A stretch of 64,000 nucleotides of DNA from Alloalcanivorax xiamenensis (GTDB taxonomy: Bacteria > Pseudomonadota > Gammaproteobacteria > Pseudomonadales > Alcanivoracaceae), in NCBI RefSeq assembly GCF_009846745.1, contig NZ_AQPF01000007.1, positions 1-64,000 on the forward strand, written 5' to 3'. Positions 54,516-63,241 of the stretch are shown one piece after another. Position numbers and translations under genes: made by a program. How positions within the stretch are numbered: the first letter of the stretch is position 1; the number at the start of each line of letters is the position of its first letter. The notes under the pieces are model-generated. The model did not search any database, was not told the DNA's origin, and saw only the letters and a program-made list of their open reading frames with translations.

Positions 54516-54896
54516 ATGCAAGGTCCTGCCCGGATTCAATGCAAACGTGTCTATGACGATCGGGACGACGACGACGGCTACCGCGCGCTGGTGGACCGTG
54601 CCTGGCCGCGCGGCATGAAGAAAGAACAGGTGGCTGCCGATGGCTGGTTTCGAAAGCTGGCCCCCTCCACCGCGTTGCGCAAATGGTTCGGCCACGACCC
54701 GCAACGCTGGGATGAATTCCAGAAACGTTATCACGAAGAACTGGATGCCAACCCCGAGCTCGTCGAGGGCCTGCTACAATCCAGCGCGGACCACACTTTG
54801 ACATTGCTCTACGCAGCCCGAGATACCCGCCACAACAACGCCGTGGCGCTGAAAAACCATCTGCAAGCACAGCAGAAAAAGCACCGCTCGCACTAA
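54516..54896 (+). CDS. DUF488 family protein
   Basis: A 126-residue protein with the DUF488 pattern: IQCKRVYDDRDDDDGYRALVDRAWPRGMKKE, then LRKWFGHDPQRWDEFQKRYHEELD, and LTLLYAARDTRHNNAVALKNHL. Function unknown. It starts 9 bp after the nitronate monooxygenase-like gene and ends the plus-strand sulfur operon. The 375 bp after it hold an Anr-type promoter and a REP doublet, and no gene that I can support. Confidence 0.88.
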   Translation: MQGPARIQCKRVYDDRDDDDGYRALVDRAWPRGMKKEQVAADGWFRKLAPSTALRKWFGHDPQRWDEFQKRYHEELDANPELVEGLLQSSADHTLTLLYAARDTRHNNAVALKNHLQAQQKKHRSH

Positions 54897-54907
54897 GCGA
54901 TATTCCC

Positions 54908-54949
54908 TTGATCCAGGTCAAGACCGCGGAAACGGTGAACCGGTAGCCT
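54908..54949 (+). promoter_or_regulatory. candidate Anr/FNR-dependent promoter with no annotated gene
   Basis: TTGATCCAGGTCAA (54908-54921) fits the FNR/Anr box TTGAT-N4-(A/G)TCAA. A weak -10 TAGCCT lies at 54944-54949, exactly where a class II promoter would need it (start near 54956). No coding sequence follows on the plus strand before the cyd genes, so an untranslated RNA is possible. The box is also a palindrome and could act leftward. Confidence 0.5.
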
Positions 54950-55148
54950 GAACTCGCCGTCGCCACTCCCCGTCCCCTGGTTCGCGCTCCGTCCGGTCGT
55001 TGGGGGGCTCGGCGGCGGCACTTATTCTTCCCGCCTTTCCATTTTTCCTTTCCGCTTCTCCTTTCCGGTATTTCCCTTACACGAAAAGACATCACGGTTC
55101 CAGGGTTGGTGCTGTTCCCCCGCTGTCGGGAGACACACTTAAACGCCC

Positions 55149-55216
55149 TTCGCTGCCAAGGCAGCATCCCACGGAGAAAGCTGCGAGGCAGCTGTGGGAG
55201 CTGCCTTGGCAGCGAA
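55149..55216. repeat. REP doublet
   Basis: TTCGCTGCCAAGGCAGCATCC and the inverse GGGAGCTGCCTTGGCAGCGAA with a 27-bp spacer. It lies just beyond the 3' end of cydX and may protect or terminate that transcript. Confidence 0.9.
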
Positions 55217-55271
55217 GGGCATGGTGGCGGCCCTCTTGTTCAGAAAAGGGCCGCCCCGCGGTTGCCGTCGA

Positions 55272-55394
55272 TCACTCCTTGTCTTCGACCTCACGGGCCC
55301 GCTCATCCACTTCGGACAACTCGAACCACATGGCGTTGAGGATGGCAAACGTACAAGCCAGGCCCACGCCGAGAATCCAACTGAAGTACCACAT
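55272..55394 (-). CDS. cydX: cytochrome bd oxidase small subunit CydX
   Basis: This is a 40-residue gene. It begins MWYFSWILGVGLACTFAI, has one hydrophobic helix, then the conserved NAMWFEL and an acidic tail (EVEDKE). That is the CydX pattern, a stabilising subunit of the bd oxidase. It lies 12 bp after cydB on the same strand, as expected. Confidence 0.93.
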   Translation of the reverse strand: MWYFSWILGVGLACTFAILNAMWFELSEVDERAREVEDKE

Positions 55395-55406
55395 ACTCTA
55401 TTCTCC

Positions 55407-56537
55407 TCAGTACATGTCCTTGTTGACGTCGCTTTCGCTGACCTTGCCCCACAGCACCTTATACACCCAGGCGGTATACAGCAGGATGATTGGCAGAAAA
55501 ATCGCGGTCGCCACCAGCATGATGCCAAGCGTGTAATGGCTGGACGAACTGTCCCAGACCGTCAGGCTGTGGCCGGGCTCCGAGCTGCTTGGCAGGATGA
55601 CCGGGAACATGGCTACCCCCACTGTGGTGATGATGGCGGCAACCGACAACTTGGATCCAAGGAAGCTGAGTGCACCGATGCGCGAGAACAGCCCCAACAA
55701 CGCCAGCAACGCTCCGCCGAACCCGATCAGCGGCACCAGCCACAGAATCGGCTGAGCCCGATAGTTGCTCAGCCAGATACCCGCCTCCTGAAGCACTTCC
55801 TTGCGCAATGGGTTACTGGGGCCGTTCGGATCCAGCGCGGTTGCGATCCGGTACCCTTCCATATTGCTGATCCAGATACCGCCGATGGCAAACAGTACTA
55901 TCACCACCACGGCGGCGATCATGCCGTATTTTCGGGCCCGCTCGGCCGGCTCACCGTCCGCCTTGATCTGCAACCAGGTAGCGCCGTGCAGAATCAGCAT
56001 CGACAGCGACACCAGCCCGCACAGCAGCGCGAACGGATTCAGCAGCCCGAAGAAGGACCCGGTATAGAACGGCCGCAGATCGCTGTCAAAGTGGAAGGGA
56101 ACCCCCTGCAGCACGTTGCCAACGGCAACGCCGAAAATCAGTGCCGGCACCACGCCACTGAAGCACAAAGCCGCGTCCCAGCGCGCACGCCAGGCCGGCT
56201 CGTCCCTTTTTGAGCGGAACTTGAACGCCACCGGCCGGATAATCAGCGCCGACAGAATCAGGAACATGGCCAGATAAAACCCGGAAAAGCTGACTGCGTA
56301 GAGCGCCGGCCAGGCGGCGAAAATGGCGCCGCCACCGAGAATGAACCAGACCTGATTGCCTTCCCATACTGGTCCCACGGTATTGATCACCTGGCGGCGC
56401 TGGCCGTCGCTTCGGGCCACCGCCGGCAGCAGCGCGGCCACGCCCATATCGAAGCCATCGGTGACGGCGAAGGCCACCAGCAGGACACCGAGCAAGGCCC
56501 ACCAGATCAAACGCAACACTTCGTAATCGAAAATCAT
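55407..56537 (-). CDS. cydB: cytochrome bd ubiquinol oxidase subunit II
   Basis: A 376-residue membrane protein. It has VAFAVTDGFDMGVAALLPAVARSD, NTVGPVWEGNQVWFILGGGAIFAAWPALY and FRSKRDEPAWRARWDAALC, then several further helices (about 8-9 in all). It is the structural partner of CydA in the high-affinity terminal oxidase. ATG 56537 starts the domain; upstream in-frame sequence overlaps cydA. Confidence 0.96.
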   Translation of the reverse strand: MIFDYEVLRLIWWALLGVLLVAFAVTDGFDMGVAALLPAVARSDGQRRQVINTVGPVWEGNQVWFILGGGAIFAAWPALYAVSFSGFYLAMFLILSALIIRPVAFKFRSKRDEPAWRARWDAALCFSGVVPALIFGVAVGNVLQGVPFHFDSDLRPFYTGSFFGLLNPFALLCGLVSLSMLILHGATWLQIKADGEPAERARKYGMIAAVVVIVLFAIGGIWISNMEGYRIATALDPNGPSNPLRKEVLQEAGIWLSNYRAQPILWLVPLIGFGGALLALLGLFSRIGALSFLGSKLSVAAIITTVGVAMFPVILPSSSEPGHSLTVWDSSSSHYTLGIMLVATAIFLPIILLYTAWVYKVLWGKVSESDVNKDMY

Positions 56538-56550
56538 GGCGTTTCCTCCC

Positions 56551-58131
56551 TCATTCCTGGGGCTTGGCGAAGGCCGGTGACAAGCCGGCGTCCAGTTTGG
56601 CGGGATCGTCACCGCTTTCCTCTTCCGGCCCCTTGCGGATGTATTTGAGCATCAGGCGGATCTCGATCACCGCCAGCACCGTGTACAACACCATGAAGCC
56701 ACCCAGGGAAATCAGAATGTCACTGATGCCAATGGAACTGACTCCGAGGAAAGTCGGTAATACGCCTTCGATGACCCAGGGCTGCCGACCGTATTCCGCC
56801 ACCAGCCAACCCAGTTCCGCCGCCAGCCAGGGCAAGGGTAAAGTGTAGAACGACACTCTCAGGAACCAGCGCGGCACCCGGCGCCGTAGCGATATCAGAT
56901 AAAACGCCAGGCCGAACAAGGCGATCATGTAGAACCCGATCGCCACCATGAAACGGAATGACCAGAACAACGCAAAGACATTCGGCAGCGAATCCTGCAC
57001 CGCCATGACGATCTGCTGATCGCTGGCCTCGCGAGGATCCTCCACGTACTTTTTCAACAGCAGTGCGTAGCCCAGATATTCCTGATTCTGAACAAACGCC
57101 TCGCGGGCCTCGGCGTTGGCCTCGTCAACCTTCAACGTCTCCAACGCGTCGTAAGCCAGCAGGCCATCGCGGATATGCATCTCCGAGAGTGCCGCCAGTT
57201 CCATGATGCCGGGAATCTCCTGGCTGAAACTGCGCGTGGCGATCAGCCCCATGACCCAGGGAATCTTCAGCTCATAGTGCGTTTCCTGAGCTTCGCGGTC
57301 AGGGATACCAAACAGGGAGAACGACGCCGGCGCTTCTTCCGTGTGCCACATGCCCTCGATCATCGCCAGTTTCATTTTCTGGTTTTCGGTAATGGCGTAA
57401 CCGGATTCGTCCCCGAGTACCACCACCGACAGTGCCGCCGCCAGGCCGAACGAGGCGGCGACCGTGAAGGAACGTTTGGCCAGCGCCTGGTAACGGCCGC
57501 GCAGCAGATAGTAAGCGCTGATCGCCAGCACGAAGACCGCGCCAGTGACGTAGCCGGCGGCGACGGTGTGGACGAACTTGGCCTGCGCCACCGGATTGAA
57601 GATCACCGCGGCGAAGTCCGTGACCTCCATGCGCATGGTGTCGGGATTGAAGAAAGATCCCACCGGATTCTGCATCCAGCCGTTGGCCACCAGAATCCAG
57701 AGCGCCGAGAGGTTGGACCCCAGCGCCACCAGCCAAGTCACCGCCAGGTGCTGCACTTTGCCGAGCTTGTCCCAGCCAAAGAAGAACAGGCCCACCAGAG
57801 TAGCTTCCAGGAAGAACGCCATCAGACCTTCAATGGCCAGGGGCGCACCGAAGATGTCACCGACGTAATGGCTGTAATAGGCCCAGTTGGTACCGAACTG
57901 GAATTCCATGACGATACCGGTGGCCACGCCCATGGCGAAGTTGATGCCGAACAGCAACCCCCAGAACTTGGTCATGTCACGCCAGATGGTGCGCCCGGTC
58001 ATGACATAGACACTCTCCATGATGGCGATCATGAAGGACAGTCCCAGAGTCAGAGGTACAAAAAGGAAATGGTACATTGCTGTCAGGGCAAATTGCGCCC
58101 GCGACAACTCAACCAGAGTAGCGTCGATCAT
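56551..58131 (-). CDS. cydA: cytochrome bd ubiquinol oxidase subunit I
   Basis: A 526-residue quinol oxidase subunit. It carries the heme ligand His in LTAMYHFLFVPLTLG (His21), the conserved GRQPWVIEGVLPT, the WALYYSH-like gap region, and the quinol loop near PWVMGLIATRSFSQEIPGI (a long Q-loop form). It works in the inner membrane at low oxygen. ATG 58131 starts the MIDATLVELSRAQFA N-terminus. It heads the minus-strand cydABX operon, divergent from cydDC with a 360-bp gap that has no gene and an FNR-type box at its far edge. Confidence 0.97.
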   Translation of the reverse strand: MIDATLVELSRAQFALTAMYHFLFVPLTLGLSFMIAIMESVYVMTGRTIWRDMTKFWGLLFGINFAMGVATGIVMEFQFGTNWAYYSHYVGDIFGAPLAIEGLMAFFLEATLVGLFFFGWDKLGKVQHLAVTWLVALGSNLSALWILVANGWMQNPVGSFFNPDTMRMEVTDFAAVIFNPVAQAKFVHTVAAGYVTGAVFVLAISAYYLLRGRYQALAKRSFTVAASFGLAAALSVVVLGDESGYAITENQKMKLAMIEGMWHTEEAPASFSLFGIPDREAQETHYELKIPWVMGLIATRSFSQEIPGIMELAALSEMHIRDGLLAYDALETLKVDEANAEAREAFVQNQEYLGYALLLKKYVEDPREASDQQIVMAVQDSLPNVFALFWSFRFMVAIGFYMIALFGLAFYLISLRRRVPRWFLRVSFYTLPLPWLAAELGWLVAEYGRQPWVIEGVLPTFLGVSSIGISDILISLGGFMVLYTVLAVIEIRLMLKYIRKGPEEESGDDPAKLDAGLSPAFAKPQE

Positions 58132-58491
58132 CTGCGTTTCTCCCCTGAATACACCCTGGCGGGCCGCCAATCAGACCGGATCATTCGGTCCACTCCGTTT
58201 CAGCGGGAGCATAGACGGCACGCCATTCCCTGCGGAAGACCTTCCGTGGCCCTCATTTACCAGTGCACGAATACGATGGGGGAAACGTTTCCGCGTCAAC
58301 GAAGAAACGATTCAAGATAAAAATCCGCCAGCCGACTTCCACCTCCGCGAGCAAAGACCGCGGGTGAAAGCCTGAGCAATCGGGTCTACCATTGTTCCCC
58401 ATTATTGTTCGCGCTTGTGAAACCGTTATAAGCATAGCACCGGCCCTGCCCTCGTTCACGTCAGCGCTCCAGAGAAGAGTTGAAAACCGGC

Positions 58492-60192
58492 ATGCCCATT
58501 GATTTACATCAAGATTCCGCCTCGTCGTCCACGCAAGTCCCGACCGATCCCCGGCTCTGGCTGAATAGCCAGGGACATCACGCCAGGATCATGGTGCGTT
58601 GGTTGTACCTGAGCGCGCTGGCGGATACACCACTGGCTATTGTTCAGGCGGGACTGTTGGCCTGGCTCGCCGCGGCTCTGCTCAACGGCGCGCCTTCGTT
58701 ATGGTTACCGGCGGCCCTGCTGGTGCTGACGCTGGCGCTGCGGGCCCTGGCCGGCGCCGCCCGTGCCCGCTTCAGCGCCGGCGCCGGTGCTGATATCAGC
58801 CAGGCGGTACGGCGCGACGTGGCGGAGGCGCTGCTGCGTGGCGCCGGTGGCACTTTGACGGCGGGGGAGGCCAGTACCGCGCTGCTGGAACAAGCCGGGG
58901 CGGTGGGGCGCTATCATGCTGGTTTCGCGATACAACGACGGGTGGCCAGCGTGGCCACGGTGCTGTTCCTGCTGGCCGCGTTCAGCGTGGACTGGGTCGT
59001 CGGCCTGATTTTTCTGTGCACCGCGCCACTGATCCCGGTGTTCATGATGCTGGTGGGCAGTGGCGCGCAGCGGGCGGCGGATCGGCAACTGGACAGCCTG
59101 CGCTTTCTTGGCGGCTATTTTCTTGATCGTCTGCGCGGCGTGTTGACGCTGCGCGCGTTTGCCCGTGAAGCCGCGGAGCAGCAGGCGGTGGATCGCGTCA
59201 ACGTCGAATACCGCAAACGCACCATGAAGGTTCTGCGGATCGCCTTCCTTACCTCCGCCGTGCTGGAACTATTCGCCGCGCTATCGGTAGCCCTGGTGGC
59301 GTTGTATGTGGGCTTGCACCTGCTCAATCTGATTGCCATTGGTCCCGGCCCGGGGCTTGATTTCGCCACCGGGCTCTGGCTCCTTCTGCTGGCACCGGAG
59401 TTTTATCAGCCGTTGCGTCAGTTGGCGGCCGGCTATCATGATCGCGCCGCCGCCCACGCCGCCGCCGAGGCGCTGGCGCCACTGCTTGAGGAACGTCAAT
59501 CCGTATCCGGCTCCAACGCCGTCTCCACCACCGCCACCGCCCTGACTCTGGATCAGGTCTCGTTTGCTTACCCCGACAGCGAGGACACACTGCTGAGTAA
59601 CTGCGATCTGACCGTTCAAGCAGGAACCTGTCTGGTGCTCAGAGGGGACAGCGGTACCGGCAAAAGCACCCTTTTGAAGCTGATCGCGGGTCTGCTGGCG
59701 CCGGACACCGGCGAGGTGCGCCATGACGGCCGGCCCGCCCCGCTGCTGGCACAAACAACCGGCAACCTGGCCTGGGCCGGACAACATCCGTGGTTCATCC
59801 ATGGCACGGTGGCCGACAATCTGCGCCTGGGAGCCCCGGACGCCGATGACGCCGCCCTCCATCAAGTACTGGCCGAGTGCGGTCTGGAGCACTTGCCCGC
59901 CGGACTGGACACACGCCTCGATGAGAACGGCGGCGGTCTTTCCGGTGGCCAGGGACGCCGGCTGGCACTGGCCCGGGCCCTGTTGAGCCCGGCGCCGCTA
60001 TTGTTGCTCGATGAACCCACCGCGGAACTGGACGATGCGCTGGAACAACGAATCATCACAGCGCTGCGAGCCCGCAAGGGACGACGCACCCTGGTGATCG
60101 CCACCCATTCCCCGGCTTTCGCCACCCTGGCCGATCAAAGTCTGTGGCTCGGCCCTTCAGCCGAGTCCATGGAAGGAGCCGCGCATGGCTGA
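58492..60192 (+). CDS. cydD: thiol reductant ABC exporter, CydD subunit
   Basis: A 566-residue half-transporter: an ABC transmembrane domain (residues about 35-315) and an ATPase with Walker A GDSGTGKST, signature LSGGQGRRLALA, and Walker B LLLLDEPTAELDD. With CydC it exports cysteine/glutathione needed for cytochrome bd assembly. ATG 58492 is taken; a TTG at 58480 is also possible. An FNR-type box (58499-58512) lies inside the first codons. Confidence 0.93.
   Translation: MPIDLHQDSASSSTQVPTDPRLWLNSQGHHARIMVRWLYLSALADTPLAIVQAGLLAWLAAALLNGAPSLWLPAALLVLTLALRALAGAARARFSAGAGADISQAVRRDVAEALLRGAGGTLTAGEASTALLEQAGAVGRYHAGFAIQRRVASVATVLFLLAAFSVDWVVGLIFLCTAPLIPVFMMLVGSGAQRAADRQLDSLRFLGGYFLDRLRGVLTLRAFAREAAEQQAVDRVNVEYRKRTMKVLRIAFLTSAVLELFAALSVALVALYVGLHLLNLIAIGPGPGLDFATGLWLLLLAPEFYQPLRQLAAGYHDRAAAHAAAEALAPLLEERQSVSGSNAVSTTATALTLDQVSFAYPDSEDTLLSNCDLTVQAGTCLVLRGDSGTGKSTLLKLIAGLLAPDTGEVRHDGRPAPLLAQTTGNLAWAGQHPWFIHGTVADNLRLGAPDADDAALHQVLAECGLEHLPAGLDTRLDENGGGLSGGQGRRLALARALLSPAPLLLLDEPTAELDDALEQRIITALRARKGRRTLVIATHSPAFATLADQSLWLGPSAESMEGAAHG
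58499..58512. promoter_or_regulatory. FNR/Anr-type box at the start of cydD
   Basis: TTGATTTACATCAA is a perfect match to TTGAT-N4-ATCAA. It lies in codons 3-7 of cydD, 368 bp upstream of cydA. No good -10 is placed for rightward transcription; leftward (to cydA) only a weak TTCTCT is near the right spot. It may be a real operator or a coincidence. Confidence 0.4.
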
Positions 60193-61840
60193 CCACATCA
60201 CCTGGCTTCGTCATCAGTTCAAAGGAGAAGGCGCGCGGCTGCGCAACGCCGCGGTGCTGGCACTGATCACCGCGCTCGCCGCCATGGCGCTACTGGGGCT
60301 GTCCGGCTGGTTCATCAGTGCCGCCGCCCTGGCCGGGATGGCCGCCGGCGGCCCGGCGGTGGCGTTCAACATGCTGGTACCCAGTTCCGGCATTCGCGCC
60401 CTGGCAGTGGGCCGTACCGTATCCCGCTATTTCGAACGGCTGGTCAGCCATGACGCCACCTTCCACGTGATGCAGCGGCTGCGCACGCGATTGTTCGCGG
60501 CGATTCTGCCGCGCATCCCCGGCCCTCTGTCGTCGCTGAGCAGCGGCCATTTACTGGAACGTCTGCTGGGCGATGTGGAACGGTTGGAAAACGCCTGGCT
60601 GGGACAGGGACAACCCGCCCTGGTGGCCGCCGCCACCGCCGTGGTATTGCTGCTGGCCGGATTCTGGATCGCCGGACCGGCGGCGGCCCTGGCTCTGCTG
60701 AGCGGCTTCATCGTGATGGCGCTGCTACTGCAACGGTTGTCCAAGGTCTCCACCGACCCATTGGAACAACGGGCCAGGCAACGTGAACAGCTGCGCGGGG
60801 ATCTGGTGCAAATCCTCAACGGACTGCCCGATGTGCTCGCCTATGGTCTGCGGCCGTCATTACTCGAACAGTGGCGCCGCCGGCTGGCCGATCTGGCCGG
60901 GCTCGAACACCGGCTGGCGCTGCAGCACGCCATCACTCAAACCCTGATCCAGAGTCTGATGCAATGGCTGGCGGTGGCGATGCTGCTGATCCTGATCGCG
61001 CCGGTACGGCAGGAAATGATCGACGCGCCCATGGCGCTGGCGCTGATGTTGCTGGTTCTGGCCGCCGCCGAGGTGACCCTGCCCCTGGCCCAGGCCTGGC
61101 AGGGCTGGCCGGACACCCGTGCCACCGTGACACGCCTGGACACCCTGACCGGCACGCCGATCCCGCCGCCAGCCGCCAGTGGCAGCGAGATTCCCCGGGC
61201 CGACGGTGATTTGATGGTCTCCGGACTGAGTTTCGCCTGGCCTGGGCAACCGGCTTTGTTCAGCGGTCTTGATCTGCAAGCGCGAGCCGGCGCCCCACTG
61301 GCCATCGTCGGCCCAAGCGGCAGTGGTAAATCCACCCTGCTGCATTGTCTGATGGGCCTGCAACGGATCAGCGCTGGCGAGATCCGTTTCGGCGGTGTCA
61401 GCCAGGCGCGGGCGGACAGCGACGCCTGGCGTCACTGTTTCGCCCTGTTATTGCAGCAACAGCAGCTGTTCACCGGCACCCTGAGGGATAACTTGCGCCT
61501 GGCCAGACCGGAGGCCACCGACGAACAACTCTGGCGGGTGCTGGAACAGGCCCGGCTGGCGGATCTGGTACGGCAACGTGGTGGCCTCGATCACTGGATC
61601 GGCACCAACGGCATGCACCTTTCTGGCGGACAAGGGCGGCGTGTATCGCTGGCCCGGGTGCTGCTGCGGGACAGCCCGGTGGTGCTGCTGGACGAGCCCT
61701 TCACCGGTCTGGAGCCGGCCACCGCCGACGCGTTGTTCGACATTCTCCATGCCACCCTGAACGACCGGGTCTTGATCATGGTCACCCATGACCGACGCCA
61801 TGCCGAACGGATGGAAAAGCGGTTGGTTCTTGAGGTCTGA
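60185..61840 (+). CDS. cydC: thiol reductant ABC exporter, CydC subunit
   Basis: A 551-residue partner of CydD. It has a transmembrane domain with GWFISAAALAGMAAGGPAVAFNMLVPSSGIRALAVGRTVSRYFERL, and an ATPase with Walker A GPSGSGKST, HLSGGQGRRVSLARVLL and LLDEPFTGLEPATAD. It overlaps cydD by 8 bp, giving tight coupling. It ends the cydDC operon; a 382-bp gap follows (REP, heptamers, Anr promoter). Confidence 0.95.
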   Translation: MADHITWLRHQFKGEGARLRNAAVLALITALAAMALLGLSGWFISAAALAGMAAGGPAVAFNMLVPSSGIRALAVGRTVSRYFERLVSHDATFHVMQRLRTRLFAAILPRIPGPLSSLSSGHLLERLLGDVERLENAWLGQGQPALVAAATAVVLLLAGFWIAGPAAALALLSGFIVMALLLQRLSKVSTDPLEQRARQREQLRGDLVQILNGLPDVLAYGLRPSLLEQWRRRLADLAGLEHRLALQHAITQTLIQSLMQWLAVAMLLILIAPVRQEMIDAPMALALMLLVLAAAEVTLPLAQAWQGWPDTRATVTRLDTLTGTPIPPPAASGSEIPRADGDLMVSGLSFAWPGQPALFSGLDLQARAGAPLAIVGPSGSGKSTLLHCLMGLQRISAGEIRFGGVSQARADSDAWRHCFALLLQQQQLFTGTLRDNLRLARPEATDEQLWRVLEQARLADLVRQRGGLDHWIGTNGMHLSGGQGRRVSLARVLLRDSPVVLLDEPFTGLEPATADALFDILHATLNDRVLIMVTHDRRHAERMEKRLVLEV

Positions 61841-61960
61841 CGCCGATAAGGAAAAACCGGGCCTGCCGCAACCGAACAAATTGGGACTGCTCCAGCGCTT
61901 GAGCGTTGCCCCCATGGCGAAGGTTTATCTATTGACCTTGGTGACATGAATCCGCGCTGT

Positions 61961-62030
61961 ATTCGCTGCCAAGGCAGCTTCCCACAGCGTCTTCGTGACG
62001 CCGCTTGTGGGAAGCTGCCTTGGCAGCGAA
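61961..62030. repeat. REP doublet
   Basis: ATTCGCTGCCAAGGCAGCTT and its inverse AAGCTGCCTTGGCAGCGAA, each with CCCACA/TGTGGG, across an 18-bp spacer. It separates cydC from ubiU, and is the most regular copy of the family in the window. Confidence 0.92.
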
Positions 62031-62033
62031 CAG

Positions 62034-62054
62034 GCGTGTTGCGTGTTGCGTGTA
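62034..62054. repeat. GCGTGTT heptamer repeats
   Basis: Two copies of GCGTGTT and one GCGTGTA follow the REP doublet immediately. The 7-bp unit resembles the heptamer array at the left end of the window. Confidence 0.7.
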
Positions 62055-62149
62055 AGCAGACTGCCCCCGGCAGGCATTGGAAGCGGTCATTTATATTCGC
62101 AATGTTCGACGGTGCGCCATTCTAAAGCGTCCAGCGTCCGGTTTCCCCC

Positions 62150-62190
62150 TTGACCCAGGTCAGCCCGATGCGACCCCGCGGCTTTATCCT
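62150..62190 (+). promoter_or_regulatory. Anr/FNR-dependent promoter of ubiUV
   Basis: TTGACCCAGGTCAG (62150-62163) fits the FNR/Anr/Dnr box. TATCCT (62185-62190) sits where a class II -10 should be, giving a start near 62197 and a 25-nt leader. Oxygen control of ubiU and ubiV is known in E. coli and pseudomonads. Confidence 0.7.
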
Positions 62191-62222
62191 GACCGGCCAA
62201 CACATCTGGCACGGGAGGAGAG

Positions 62223-63230
62223 ATGAGCGGGTCCCCGGAACTGGTCTGTCCCGCCGGCAATCTGCCGGCATTGAAAACCGCGGTGGATGAAGGCGCCGAC
62301 TCGGTTTACATGGGCTTCAAGGACATCACCAACGCGCGCCGTTTCGCCGGTCTCAACTTCACCCCGGAACGGGCCCGGGAAGGCATCGACTACGCTCACC
62401 GGCGAAACCGCAAAGTCTTCTGCGCCATCAACACCTATCCGCAACACGACGGCTGGCCGCTGTGGACCCGGGCCGTGGACCAGGCCGCCGACCTGGGCGT
62501 GGACGCCTTGATTCTGGCGGACCTGGGTCTGCTCGAATACGCCAGCCGCCGCCACCCGGACCTGCCCCGACATCTTTCCGTGCAGGGTTCCGCCACCAGT
62601 GCCGAAGCCTTGCGGTTCTATCATTGTCATTTCGATATTCGACGCGCGGTACTGCCCCGGGTGCTGTCACTGGATCAGGTCAAACAACTGGCTGCCGAGT
62701 CTCCAGTGGCTCTGGAAGTGTTCGGCTTCGGCAGCCTGTGCATCATGGTGGAGGGGCGCTGTTATCTCTCCTCTTATCTCACCGGCGAATCTCCCAATAC
62801 CCACGGCGCCTGCTCACCGGCCGCCCACGTACGTTGGGAAGAACAGGACGGCGGTCTCAGTTCCCGTCTCAACGGCGTGCTCATCGATCGTTACGGCCCC
62901 GGCGAAAAGGCCGGTTACCCGACGTTGTGCAAAGGCCGCTTCCAGGTCGATGACGAGCTTTATCACGCCATCGAGGAACCCACCAGCCTGAACACGTTGG
63001 AGCTATTGCCGGAGCTGCAAGCCCTCGGCATCACCGCGGTGAAGATCGAGGGGCGGCAACGCAGCCCCGCCTATGTGCGGGAGGTCACCCGGGTATGGCG
63101 TCAGGCGCTGGATCATCTCTCCCGGACACCGTCCGCATTCCGATCCGACCCGGCCTGGCAAGACACTCTGGGCGTCCTGTCCGAAGGCTCCACCACCACT
63201 CTGGGTGCTTACGAGCGCCGCTGGAAATAG
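62223..63230 (+). CDS. ubiU: anaerobic ubiquinone biosynthesis protein UbiU
   Basis: A 335-residue U32-peptidase-like protein that works with UbiV and UbiT in oxygen-independent hydroxylation of the ubiquinone ring. It has LVCPAGNLPALKTAVDEGADSVYMGF, and the 4Fe-4S cysteines C173, C180, C197 and C236, four positions beyond the E. coli UbiU ligands (169, 176, 193, 232). ATG 62223 follows GGGAGGAG. It lies 32 nt after the Anr-type -10, and 11 bp before ubiV. Confidence 0.94.
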   Translation: MSGSPELVCPAGNLPALKTAVDEGADSVYMGFKDITNARRFAGLNFTPERAREGIDYAHRRNRKVFCAINTYPQHDGWPLWTRAVDQAADLGVDALILADLGLLEYASRRHPDLPRHLSVQGSATSAEALRFYHCHFDIRRAVLPRVLSLDQVKQLAAESPVALEVFGFGSLCIMVEGRCYLSSYLTGESPNTHGACSPAAHVRWEEQDGGLSSRLNGVLIDRYGPGEKAGYPTLCKGRFQVDDELYHAIEEPTSLNTLELLPELQALGITAVKIEGRQRSPAYVREVTRVWRQALDHLSRTPSAFRSDPAWQDTLGVLSEGSTTTLGAYERRWK

Positions 63231-63241
63231 GAGACACGGGC

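Noticed and set aside
61932..61946. TTGACCTTGGTGACA as a further FNR box
   Set aside because: Only one half-site fits, and the spacing of the second half is wrong.
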